Of a DNA stretch of 64,000 bases, positions 40,277-47,466 are shown one piece after another. Location of the stretch: positions 496,001 to 560,000 of the forward strand of contig CAWGFM010000004.1 in the NCBI GenBank assembly GCA_963821935.1, read 5' to 3'. Position 1 is the first letter of the stretch. Each line of letters opens with the position of its first letter. Both the position numbers and the translations under genes were made by a program. Origin of the DNA: JAOUEA01 sp963821935. GTDB lineage: Bacteria > Actinomycetota > UBA4738 > HRBIN12. Below the pieces are notes generated by a model. The model saw nothing but the letters and a program-made list of their open reading frames with translations. It was not told where the DNA came from and searched no databases.

Positions 40277-41545
40277 CTAAGGCGCGGCAGCTCCCAGTCC
40301 TTCGCGGTCCGGATCGAGCGCGAAGCGGATGTCCCGTTCGTCGTTCATGGCCTCAACCGTCGCGGCACGGAGCAGCGCAGCCTGCTCGTCGAGCACTTCG
40401 ATGCGCTCCGGAAGCGCGACGCGACGGAGATCCATCAAGGCGGCGACAAGGCGTCGCGAAACCTGGGGCGAGCCCGCGCCGGCCATCCGGATCTCGTCGA
40501 AAGCCAGATGAACGTAGTCCTCCCAGGTCATCATCTTCACGAGCAGTCGGATCTCGCCGTCCTCATCATGAACGCGACCGTCGGAGAACGGCCGACGCGC
40601 GAGCTGCCTGAGGATGTCGTGCAAGCGGTCGATCGCCTGCACGGCCGTCGTGGGGTCCTGAAAGGGCGACTCAGACAGCGAGCGCTCCGCGACGTCGACC
40701 AGAAGCCGCATCCCGTAAGCGACGTCCTCGTCGAGAGTCGGCTCGAGATTCAGGCTCAACGCCGTGAAGAGCCGGTTCTCGTCCAGGTCGTCGGGACGGC
40801 CATGAACGATGAACAGCGGTGCGCCCGCGGGAACAAACTCGCCAAGACCCGGAACGAGCTCAAGCACGCAGTCGGCCCGTTCGGCCTCGGCGACGAGTGC
40901 CGGCGTCCCGATCATCGTCACGACGCCCGACTCTCGCGCATCGACAACGCGTGGAGCCTCCGGATCGAGGGGAGGCGGCGGGCCGGCGTCGGGATATCGA
41001 CGGTCGACGAGCTTACGCGTGTCGTGACCGACGAGCTCGATCAGCGCCGATACGCGCAGCGACTGGCCGATGTGGTGCACGTAGATCACCAAGGCGGCGA
41101 TACTCGCCAGCACGAGGAGATACGCAGTGGCCACAGCGATGCCTGGAACCTGCCCTGTGCCATCGCCCCGGTCCACAATCTCGCGGATCGTCAGCACGGC
41201 GTGCACGAAGGTCGCGACGAAGAGCCCGATCGCGAGCTGGCTGGGCTTGTCGCGAAGGATCCGCTGCACGATCCGAGGCGAGAACTGCCCCATCGCCAGC
41301 TGGACGACGACCATCGTGATCGTCAGCACGAGCGTCGCGAGGCTCACCATCGAGACCGCGGTCGTGGTTAAGACCGCGTTCGCCGAGGTCGGCCGACCGA
41401 CGATCACCTGCGGGATCGCGTGAAAGTCAAAGGCTCGGTCGAGGGAGATCGTGGCGAAGGAGATCGCCGCTCCCGCGAGGACACACACGACCGGCACGAG
41501 CCACAGGCTCGAGCCCACGCGGACCGCGAGCTTTCGTAACCACAT
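40277..41545 (-). CDS. DUF2254 membrane protein
   Basis: The 422-residue protein has four membrane segments in the first 170 residues (LWLVPVVCVLAGAAISFATI, VSLATLVLTITMVVVQLAMG, LAIGLFVATFVHAVLTI, VATAYLLVLASIAALVIYVH) and a cytoplasmic domain containing HHIGQSLRVSALIE, GLGEFVPAGAPLFIVHG and DVAYGMRLLVDVAERSLSES. These match DUF2254, an uncharacterised membrane family. ATG 41545 was chosen over an upstream TTG. It is the largest gene of the segment that splits the GH114 gene. A weak hairpin (TCCGGC/GCCGGA) lies about 30-55 bases after the stop. Confidence 0.85.
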   Translation of the reverse strand: MWLRKLAVRVGSSLWLVPVVCVLAGAAISFATISLDRAFDFHAIPQVIVGRPTSANAVLTTTAVSMVSLATLVLTITMVVVQLAMGQFSPRIVQRILRDKPSQLAIGLFVATFVHAVLTIREIVDRGDGTGQVPGIAVATAYLLVLASIAALVIYVHHIGQSLRVSALIELVGHDTRKLVDRRYPDAGPPPPLDPEAPRVVDARESGVVTMIGTPALVAEAERADCVLELVPGLGEFVPAGAPLFIVHGRPDDLDENRLFTALSLNLEPTLDEDVAYGMRLLVDVAERSLSESPFQDPTTAVQAIDRLHDILRQLARRPFSDGRVHDEDGEIRLLVKMMTWEDYVHLAFDEIRMAGAGSPQVSRRLVAALMDLRRVALPERIEVLDEQAALLRAATVEAMNDERDIRFALDPDREGLGAAAP

Positions 41546-41702
41546 GGGCCAAGCGTTACCCAACTAGCCCGCGTCGCATGCATCGGATGTGCGCTCGCGG
41601 CGGGATCGGCGACCCGCGCCTCGTCTACGAGCGCGGGCCGTCAACGACATGGTCGAGGTCATCCTCAGACCTAGCGACGCTCTACCGCCGTGCCAGACCG
41701 CC

Positions 41703-42068
41703 TCAGGTTTGCTCCGGTTCTACCTCTTCATCGTCCGCTTCGGTGCTATCTCCCACGCCTTGATCGGTTGGAGCAGGAGTGGCCTGTCCTGGCGTCCCGC
41801 CGTCCTCGCGGGCCGCCTGCTCGTCGTCGTGGCCGGCATCGCCGTCTCGCTCGTGTTCAGGTGGTTGTTTCATGGGCTCCTCTCGATCCGGTCGCATCAC
41901 CCACTCGGCCGGAGTCACGCCCTCCTCGGCATCGGAGCCGTACGAGGGGGCGGGGTCCATGTCTCCGCGTGGCCTCACGTCCCACACCCGGCCGCATTCA
42001 GGGCAGGTCCATGACTTGGTGTCGAGAGGTTGCCCACCCTCGGGTGGCTCGCACTGGTGATTAGCCAT
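41703..42068 (-). CDS. 121-residue acidic protein with N-terminal zinc ribbon-like motif
   Basis: The protein begins MANHQCEPPEGGQPLDTKSW and contains TCPECGRVWDVRP, a half zinc-ribbon, followed by a strongly acidic, low-complexity tail (about residues 55-121) rich in Asp, Glu and Gln. The tail is probably disordered. TAGGGT lies 6 bases before the ATG, supporting the start. I do not recognise the family. Confidence 0.6.
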   Translation of the reverse strand: MANHQCEPPEGGQPLDTKSWTCPECGRVWDVRPRGDMDPAPSYGSDAEEGVTPAEWVMRPDREEPMKQPPEHERDGDAGHDDEQAAREDGGTPGQATPAPTDQGVGDSTEADDEEVEPEQT

Positions 42069-42074
42069 GCCAGC

Positions 42075-42080
42075 ACCCTA
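42075..42080 (-). promoter_or_regulatory. -10 box TAGGGT of the zinc-ribbon gene at 42068
   Basis: Minus-strand TAGGGT is 6 bases before the ATG at 42068 with no ribosome binding site. The inserted segment thus uses the same leaderless arrangement as its surroundings. Confidence 0.45.
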
Positions 42081-42406
42081 CCCCCACCGATAACGAGGGA
42101 CCCACACGCGGAGGTGTGGGCCCCTCGGGGGGCTGGAACACGCGCCGCCGGGCGGTGAAGTACCCGCCTGCCTGGGTGTCACGGCGGCAGAATCTGAATT
42201 CCCCGCGTTCGATCAATGAAACTACTTGAAACCGTATCTGCGCCCCTACCGCTGACGCGCTAGGACCCGCTTACAGGACCGCCGCGCTGACGATGGCCTT
42301 ACCTCGCGGGTTGTTCACCGCGTCAACCTAGCCTATGGAGCTAGGCATCCGAGTAGGCGTCGCTCCGCTGAGGCTTCGTGCGCCGGGCGTTGGGTAAGAG
42401 CCATCC
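42081..42406. other. Non-coding stretch with two hairpins
   Basis: No gene is supported in these 326 bases. GGGACCCACAC/GTGTGGGCCCC at 42097-42124 forms a 7-bp stem extended by 3 more pairs around one mismatch. CCTAGC/GCTAGG near 42330-42348 forms a second hairpin. AT-richer sequence (GAATCTGAATTCC, AATGAAACTACTTGAAACCG) lies between. Whether it encodes a small RNA cannot be told. Confidence 0.45.
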
Positions 42407-42532
42407 ATGAGGATCGGGAACTGGGAGATCAGGCCGCTTGGAGGCGGGCTGGGCTGCTTCACGATGATCCTGATCTCTATCATCGCCTCACTCTTGCTGA
42501 CGGTTCTACTCAACCTCGTGCTTCGTGGATAG
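42407..42532 (+). CDS. 41-residue single-span membrane protein
   Basis: The protein reads MRIGNWEIRPLGGGLGCFTM followed by a hydrophobic helix (ILISIIASLLLTVLLNLVL) and ends RG. The N-terminal block (R-I/F-G-N-x-E-I/V-R-P-L-G-G-G-x-G-C) resembles a set of tiny actinobacterial proteins that I recall as conserved but unnamed. The strong amphipathic-then-membrane layout and clean stop support it being real. There is no ribosome binding site. It is the only plus-strand gene of the inserted segment. Confidence 0.6.
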   Translation: MRIGNWEIRPLGGGLGCFTMILISIIASLLLTVLLNLVLRG

Positions 42533-42583
42533 GTGGTGCTGGGTCACGGGCTTGGTGCATGACCTCCGCAGCGGGTGAGCACG

Positions 42584-42709
42584 CTAGTTGGATGCGTCAG
42601 GACCTTCCATCTCGAACACCTGTCGGCTCACGCCCAGGTAGTCAGCCACGTCGCGAGGACGCATCAGGCCGCGCTCGACGGCTCGTGTGACGGCGGTTGA
42701 TTCAGGCAC
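42584..42709 (-). CDS. 41-residue helix-turn-helix protein
   Basis: From GTG 42709 the protein reads PESTAVTRAVERGLMRPRDV and ADYLGVSRQVFEMEGPDASN. The core MRPRDVADYLGVSRQ is a typical excisionase/MerR-like helix-turn-helix, but the protein is too short for a full winged domain. TACAAT, the best -10 box in the region, is 6 bases before the start codon. It may be a small DNA-binding regulator or a remnant of one. Confidence 0.5.
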   Translation of the reverse strand: MPESTAVTRAVERGLMRPRDVADYLGVSRQVFEMEGPDASN

Positions 42710-42715
42710 GGAGGG

Positions 42716-42721
42716 ATTGTA
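42716..42721 (-). promoter_or_regulatory. -10 box TACAAT of the small helix-turn-helix gene
   Basis: Minus-strand TACAAT, one base from the TATAAT consensus, is 6 bases before GTG 42709. It argues that the 41-residue frame is expressed. Confidence 0.5.
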
Positions 42722-42734
42722 GGGCGGGCGCAGA

Positions 42735-42953
42735 TCAGGATTTGACCGGGGCTCCCAGCGCGGCGGCCTCCAACTCATTGATCGGCTGGCCGTCGAAGGG
42801 GTCATCGAGGACCATGGCCGGGGACTCGACCTCGTTGAGTCGCCAACCGGAATCGCCCGGGTTCCACATCTCGACCTTGCCGAAGTTCTCATCCGCGGTG
42901 AGTCGCATCACCTGGGCTCCGCGCCTCCAGTACTTGACTCCGATGTCTGCCAT
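42735..42953 (-). CDS. 72-residue protein of unknown function
   Basis: The protein reads MADIGVKYWRRGAQVMRLTA, then DENFGKVEMWNPGDSGWRLN and DDPFDGQPINELEAAALGAP. It is soluble, slightly acidic and resembles no family I know. GAGGGAAG, 8 bases upstream of the ATG, is a fair ribosome binding site. That site lies inside the right-hand junction repeat, so expression may depend on transcription entering from the GH114 fragment upstream. Confidence 0.5.
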   Translation of the reverse strand: MADIGVKYWRRGAQVMRLTADENFGKVEMWNPGDSGWRLNEVESPAMVLDDPFDGQPINELEAAALGAPVKS

Positions 42954-42972
42954 CCGGTGCGCTTCCCTCGAC

Positions 42973-43170
42973 ATCGATCGAGGTGTCGAACGGGCCCTGG
43001 AGCTGCCATTGCCAGCTGGTGCGGAGCGCGGGCCGGTAGCAGCCCGGACACGCGACCGGATCGGGCAGGAGGATGCGCGGCTCCCGGGCGGCGGCGCTCG
43101 ATGCCGCCGGGATGCCGGCCATGAGGGTGAGACAGGCGATGAGGGTGGAGACGACGCGGCGCGGGCTCAT
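42973..43170 (-). pseudogene. N-terminal fragment of the split GH114-type gene
   Basis: A signal peptide (MSPRRVVSTLIACLTLMAGI, PAASSAAA) is followed by CYRPALRTSWQWQLQGPFDT and SIDV, the beginning of the GH114 domain (WQWQLxGxxDTSxDV). After SIDV the similarity stops at 42972 and the frame ends soon after. The missing middle and the C-terminal half (39434-39798) show that one secreted glycosidase gene was broken here. The ATG at 43170 overlaps the stop of the upstream gene. Confidence 0.75.
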
Positions 43171-43511
43171 GACGGGGGGATGCGATCGAATCGGAGCGAC
43201 GCCAGCATGGCCTCGGTCTGTTCGATGGCTGCGATCAGCCAGGCTCCGTCCTGACGGCCACGGACATCGTCGCGCGGGTACATGAACTGGTTGAGCGTCT
43301 CGTCCGAGCCCACCTGGATCCCGCGTCGAGCCAGGTACTCACCCAACGCGAACTCCCAGCTGAACATGGCGGTTCCGTCGTCGTATGCGTAGACGCTGTG
43401 GGTCATGAACGCGTTGGGCTGGGCGCTGTACAGCCGCGCCTCGCCCCTGCCGACCGACCGGGATCGGTCGGCGACGAACCCCAACCGGTCCAAGGCCTCC
43501 TCGAACTCCAC
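43167..43511 (-). CDS. 114-residue protein of unknown function
   Basis: From GTG 43511 the protein reads EFEEALDRLGFVADRSRSVG, then YSAQPNAFMTHSVYAYDDGT, MFSWEFALGEYLARRGIQVG and DGAWLIAAIEQTEAMLASLR. It is soluble, and the frame is clean. It overlaps the GH114 fragment start (ATGA). I do not recognise it. Confidence 0.65.
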   Translation of the reverse strand: MEFEEALDRLGFVADRSRSVGRGEARLYSAQPNAFMTHSVYAYDDGTAMFSWEFALGEYLARRGIQVGSDETLNQFMYPRDDVRGRQDGAWLIAAIEQTEAMLASLRFDRIPPS

Positions 43512-43544
43512 GCACCCAGCATGGCAGGGAGCAGGTGAGTCGGC

Positions 43545-44579
43545 CTACCGAACCACGGCAAGCGACCCGGGATCGGATTCGGGTGCGTCCGGCAGGCGAT
43601 CGGCCGCCGATGGATCGGCGCTGCGCGCGCGAGCGATGGACCCGCGCGCCTTGCCCAGCTGCGAACGGAACTCGTCGGCGCCGTTCGAGATCATGGTCGC
43701 GGCCTTGGCGAAGCGGTTCTCGACCACCGCCTCGAGGACGTCGAGCACGGTGCCCACCTCGGCGAGGCTGGCTTGCACGTCGGCGGCATCGCCGAATCGC
43801 TGCACCAGCGAGTAGAGGAACAGCACGATCGGCAACGCGCTCGAGTACGGGACGATGACCACCCCGTGCCCGAACGCTTCGGCGTGCGCCCTTCGCAGCA
43901 CCTGGAACGCAGCGTCGGGGACCGCCGCCACCGCGACCGGCGCCGTGACGGCGGGGTCGAGGTAGTGGGCGACCTCGCGAGCGCGCCCTGCCACCGCCTT
44001 CTCGACCGCTCGGGCACAGGCGTCGCGTGCCGCGGGGTCGACGGCCGCCTCCAGCGCTTCGAGCTCGGCGAGCGCCGTCCACTTGGAGTCGATGGGCAAT
44101 CGCCGCCCGTCCGGCAGCAGCAGCCCGAACTCCACGACCTTGCCGCCGACCCGGAAGTCGGTGACGAGCATGCCCGGCGGCAGGTGCGAGAGGTGCTCTC
44201 GCAGGACGTTCTCGCCACCTCTGCCTTTGGACGCGCCACCCGCCAAGACGGTGGACAGCCGTCGGATCACCTCGCGGTGCTCGGCGTCGGTGGTGCGGCG
44301 TTCCTGCTCACGAACCGAGAGCTCGTGCAACACCCGGCGTGCGCCGTCCAGGCCGGTGCGGAGCTGTTCGGCCGACAGATCGCGTGAGCCGGCGGCATCG
44401 GCGAGCCGGCGCAATTCGGCCGCCTGGACATCGAGCATGGACTCGACCCGTTGGGCGCCTGCCTCATCGGACGAAGGGCCCGGTCCGTGACGGCGAGACG
44501 TGGCCGCGATCGCGATCATGGCTCCGCCCGCGACACCGACCACCAGGGCGAGCGCCACCACACCGAGGCTTGCGTTCAT
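43545..44579 (-). CDS. rmuC: RmuC-family DNA recombination/nuclease-like protein
   Basis: The 344-residue protein has an N-terminal membrane anchor (SLGVVALALVVGVAGGAMIA), a helical, probably coiled-coil region (about 40-115), and the RmuC domain with GRGGENVLREHLSHLPPGML, FGLLLPDGRRLPIDSKW and VPYSSALPIVLFLYSLVQRF. RmuC has a PD-(D/E)XK-like fold and limits recombination at inverted repeats. ATG 44579 has GGAGGATC upstream. The product is somewhat shorter than E. coli RmuC but complete in its core. Confidence 0.9.
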   Translation of the reverse strand: MNASLGVVALALVVGVAGGAMIAIAATSRRHGPGPSSDEAGAQRVESMLDVQAAELRRLADAAGSRDLSAEQLRTGLDGARRVLHELSVREQERRTTDAEHREVIRRLSTVLAGGASKGRGGENVLREHLSHLPPGMLVTDFRVGGKVVEFGLLLPDGRRLPIDSKWTALAELEALEAAVDPAARDACARAVEKAVAGRAREVAHYLDPAVTAPVAVAAVPDAAFQVLRRAHAEAFGHGVVIVPYSSALPIVLFLYSLVQRFGDAADVQASLAEVGTVLDVLEAVVENRFAKAATMISNGADEFRSQLGKARGSIARARSADPSAADRLPDAPESDPGSLAVVR

Positions 44580-44672
44580 CGTGGATCCTCCTCGCAGCAG
44601 GGAAGTGAGGCTGCCGACGCTAGCCGTGCGGTGTGACATGGCGTCCGAGCTCGCAGGACAGCGACGCCCCCG

Positions 44673-46043
44673 ATGCGCCACGATTGGCCCGTGTCCACCG
44701 GCTCGCCGCCCAACCCGCCCGAACCCGATGCCCGGCGCCCAGGTCTGCGCAACCGTGTCCGGCGGCTGGTGCACCCGCATCGCCGGACGGTCGTCCGCGT
44801 CTCGCTCGGCACGATCGCCGTCATCGCCCTCCTGGCCGTCGTGGGAGGGGCGATCCGGTCTCTGCGGGCCGACGGACGCCAGCCGGCCTCCACGGACGAG
44901 ATCGACGAGCTCCCGCTGGCGTGGGTCGCCGACCTCGGCGCGGGGACGATCGGTGGTATCGCCACCGATGGTGACGCGATCATCGTCAGCACCGACCAGG
45001 GGCTCCTGCGACTCGACGCCGGCTGCGCGGTCGCGTCCGATGGGGCGACGCCGTCGGTGACGCCATCCGGCGAACAGGCCGTGAACGACGTATCGGGTGG
45101 CCGGTGCGAACCGGTGTGGCGGAGCACCGATCCGAGCGGGGCGTTGTCGGCACCGGTCATCTTCGACGAGCGGGTGTTCGCCGGCTCGTCGGAGGGCCGT
45201 GTGTTCGCGTTCCCGTTGGAGTGCGCCGCCCGGTGCGAGCCTGAATGGGTCGGTCAAGCAGGCGACAGCCAGGTGTCCCAGGCGGCCGTCAACGACGATT
45301 TCGTCTACGTGACCTCCGATCGCCTGTATGCGTTCCCGTCGCGGTGCGGCACGGGCGATCGGATCTGCGCCCCGGTGTGGAGCGCGCCGATCCCTGGGCC
45401 ACCGCCGCCCGGCCCTCCGGCGATCGGCGGCGGCCTCGTGGTGGTGACCTCGTCCGCGGCAGGAGGCAGCGTGTACGCCTTCCCGGCTGTGTGTTCGCTC
45501 CCATGCCCACCCGTCTGGGCCGCGACGACCTCGGGAGCCCCCGGTCCGGCAGCCGTGCAAGGTGACACCGCCTACGTCGCCGCGGGCGGCCGTCTGCTGG
45601 CGTTCCCGGTGTCCTGCGGGGCGACCTGCGACCCGGAATGGAGCGGATCGTTCGCGACGGCGAGCACGGTGGGATCGGGAGCGGTCGCCCCGCCGTTCCC
45701 GCAGGGGGACCTGGTGTACGTGGGCGCCGACGACGGCACGCTGTGGGTGTTCCAGGCCACGTGCTCCGGGCCCTCGTGTGCGCCGGTCCGATCGTTCCTC
45801 GTCTCCGATGCGGAGTTGACCCGGCCTGCGTCCCAGGGAGGGGTGGTCTACGTCACGTCGGTCGATGGCGCGCTGCACGCCGTGGCGGGCAGCTGCGACC
45901 CACCGCAGAGCCCGTGCCTGCCACCCGTGTCGGTCGACCTGGATGCCCCCACCACCGCAGCCGCCGCCGTGGGCGAGGGCGCCGTCTACGCTGGTGACGA
46001 GACCGGACGCCTCTCCGCCTTCTCCCTCCGCCCCGGTCCGTGA
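44673..46043 (+). CDS. Membrane-anchored PQQ-like beta-propeller with a cysteine pair in every blade
   Basis: The 456-residue protein has a basic cytoplasmic start, one membrane segment (VSLGTIAVIALLAVVGGAI, about 43-61) and about seven repeats of 50 residues. Each repeat has the pattern VYV-x(n)-G-x-(L/V)-x-A-FP-x-x-C-x(3-5)-C-x-P-x-W, for example FPLECAARCEPEW, FPAVCSLPCPPVW and FPVSCGATCDPEW. The spacing suggests one disulfide per blade on the outer face. No catalytic motif is visible; it may be a scaffold or binding protein. GTG 44691 is an alternative start. Confidence 0.75.
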   Translation: MRHDWPVSTGSPPNPPEPDARRPGLRNRVRRLVHPHRRTVVRVSLGTIAVIALLAVVGGAIRSLRADGRQPASTDEIDELPLAWVADLGAGTIGGIATDGDAIIVSTDQGLLRLDAGCAVASDGATPSVTPSGEQAVNDVSGGRCEPVWRSTDPSGALSAPVIFDERVFAGSSEGRVFAFPLECAARCEPEWVGQAGDSQVSQAAVNDDFVYVTSDRLYAFPSRCGTGDRICAPVWSAPIPGPPPPGPPAIGGGLVVVTSSAAGGSVYAFPAVCSLPCPPVWAATTSGAPGPAAVQGDTAYVAAGGRLLAFPVSCGATCDPEWSGSFATASTVGSGAVAPPFPQGDLVYVGADDGTLWVFQATCSGPSCAPVRSFLVSDAELTRPASQGGVVYVTSVDGALHAVAGSCDPPQSPCLPPVSVDLDAPTTAAAAVGEGAVYAGDETGRLSAFSLRPGP

Positions 46044-46090
46044 CGGACGCCCATACCCGACCCGAGCCCGGCCATCACAAGGAAGGTTCC

Positions 46091-47449
46091 ATGAACCCAT
46101 CAGGCACCGACCCCGCCCGGATCGCCGAGCTGAAGGCCCGCGAAGACACCCGGTACCGCGACACCCACACCGGGTCCATGGCCATGTGGGAGCGAGCGAA
46201 AGCCGTGATGCCGAACGGCGTGCCCATGTCGTGGCTCCGCTCGTCCTACGACCACCCACCGCTGTTCGTCGACACGGCTCTGGGGTCGCACTTCTCCGAC
46301 GTGGACGGCAACGACTACGCGGACTTCAACATCGCCGACATGTCGATGTTCGCCGGGTACGCGCCCGGGCCCGTGGTGGAAGCGGTGTCGCGGCGGATCA
46401 GCGCCGGGAGCCAGTTCCTGTTGCCGAGCGAGGATTCCATCTGGGTGGCCGAGGAGCTCGGACGCCGGTACGGGCTGCCGTTCTGGCAGTTCACGCTGTC
46501 GGCCACGCACGCCAACACCGAGGCGATCCGCGTGGCGCGGGCCGCGACCGGCCGCGACAAGGTGCTGTTCTTCGACGGCAAGTACCACGGCCACTTCGAT
46601 GAGGTGCTCGTCGAGCTGGAGCACGGTGCCCTCGTGCCGGGCGAGCTCGGCTTGCCGAGCGACGTGGCGTCCACGACCGAGATCGTGCAGTTCAACGACG
46701 TGGGCGCGCTGCGCGAGGTGTTGGAACGACGCGAGGTCGCCATCGTCATCACCGAACCGGTCATGACGAACAACGTGGGTCTGCTGCTCCCCGACGAAGA
46801 CTTCCACGCCCAGCTGCGTGCCACGACCCTGGAAACGGGAACCCTGCTGGCCTACGACGAGACGCACACCCAGGTCGTGGGGCCGGGTGGCCTGACGAGC
46901 ATCTGGGATCTGCAGCCCGACGTCGTGATCGTGGGCAAGTCGTTGGCGGGCGGCGTTCCCATGGGTGCCTACGGCATGACGTCCGAAGTCGCGGAGGTGT
47001 TGGAGCGCCCCGGCGGGGCCGACGACCCGAAGCCGGCGGTGGCGACCGGCGGCACCCTGTTCGGGAACCCGCTGCAGATGGCCTCGGCGCGAGCCACGAT
47101 GGAACATGTCCTGACTCCCGAGGCCTACGCCCACACGCATGTCCTGGGCGAACGGCTCGCCGACGGGATCGAGGGCGTCATCGCCACGGCCGGTCTGCCA
47201 TGGACCACACACCGCTTCTGGCCGCGGAGCGGCGTGACGTTCGCGCCCGCGATGCCGCGCAACGCGCTGGAGGCCAAGGCCACGTTCGATGTCCCGCTCC
47301 GTCACCTGATGCGTGTTTACCTTGCCAACCGCGGGGTCTGGGAGGCGATCGTCGGCGCAGGCCCCACCTGCGCCGTGCCCGCGAGCGAAGCGGACGTCGA
47401 TGCATACGTGTCGGGGTTCGGTGACCTGGTCGGCGAGCTGACGGCCTGA
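46091..47449 (+). CDS. Class III PLP aminotransferase (glutamate-1-semialdehyde aminomutase-like)
   Basis: The 452-residue protein has YADFNIADMSMFAGYAPGPV, FTLSATHANTEAIRVARAAT, FFDGKYHGHFDEVLVELEHG, ITEPVMTNNVGLLLPDEDF, LAYDETHTQVVGPGGLTS and the PLP lysine in VIVGKSLAGGVPMGAYGMTS. The family includes HemL and amino-acid or amine transaminases. The usual ATNAxxxA-type block reads SATHANTEAIR here, so I do not call it hemL. No heme genes are nearby. AAGGAAGG precedes ATG 46091. Confidence 0.85.
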   Translation: MNPSGTDPARIAELKAREDTRYRDTHTGSMAMWERAKAVMPNGVPMSWLRSSYDHPPLFVDTALGSHFSDVDGNDYADFNIADMSMFAGYAPGPVVEAVSRRISAGSQFLLPSEDSIWVAEELGRRYGLPFWQFTLSATHANTEAIRVARAATGRDKVLFFDGKYHGHFDEVLVELEHGALVPGELGLPSDVASTTEIVQFNDVGALREVLERREVAIVITEPVMTNNVGLLLPDEDFHAQLRATTLETGTLLAYDETHTQVVGPGGLTSIWDLQPDVVIVGKSLAGGVPMGAYGMTSEVAEVLERPGGADDPKPAVATGGTLFGNPLQMASARATMEHVLTPEAYAHTHVLGERLADGIEGVIATAGLPWTTHRFWPRSGVTFAPAMPRNALEAKATFDVPLRHLMRVYLANRGVWEAIVGAGPTCAVPASEADVDAYVSGFGDLVGELTA

Positions 47450-47453
47450 GCGG

Positions 47454-47459
47454 TAGCCT
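47454..47459 (+). promoter_or_regulatory. -10 box TAGCCT of the gene at 47467
   Basis: TAGCCT begins 4 bases after the aminotransferase stop and is 7 bases before ATG 47467, matching the leaderless spacing seen elsewhere. Confidence 0.5.
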
Positions 47460-47466
47460 GCAACCG

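Larger units (their letters stand above)
39799..42972. mobile_element. 3.2-kb segment lying between the two halves of a GH114 gene
   Basis: The segment separates the C-terminal (left) and N-terminal (right) pieces of one minus-strand gene. Its ends carry similar short sequences: GGTGCGCTAGCCCTCTGAC at 39799-39817 and GGTGCGCTTCCCTCGAC at 42956-42972. It contains a DUF2254 gene, a zinc-ribbon protein, a 41-residue membrane protein, a small helix-turn-helix protein and a 72-residue protein. Two non-coding stretches of more than 300 bases have visibly lower GC. No transposase or integrase was found. I infer an insertion accompanied by loss of about 90 codons of the GH114 gene. Confidence 0.5.

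Noticed and set aside
42097..42124. Hairpin as a factor-independent terminator
   Set aside because: It lies upstream, not downstream, of the adjacent minus-strand gene, and no T-run follows on either strand. I kept it only as a hairpin.
44580..46259. Upstream extension of the rmuC frame
   Set aside because: The extension is antisense to the beta-propeller gene. The rmuC start at 44579 has a ribosome binding site and begins the membrane anchor.
46091..47449. Assignment of the aminotransferase as hemL
   Set aside because: The fold and PLP lysine fit, but family blocks differ and no heme biosynthesis gene is nearby, so only the broader class is given.
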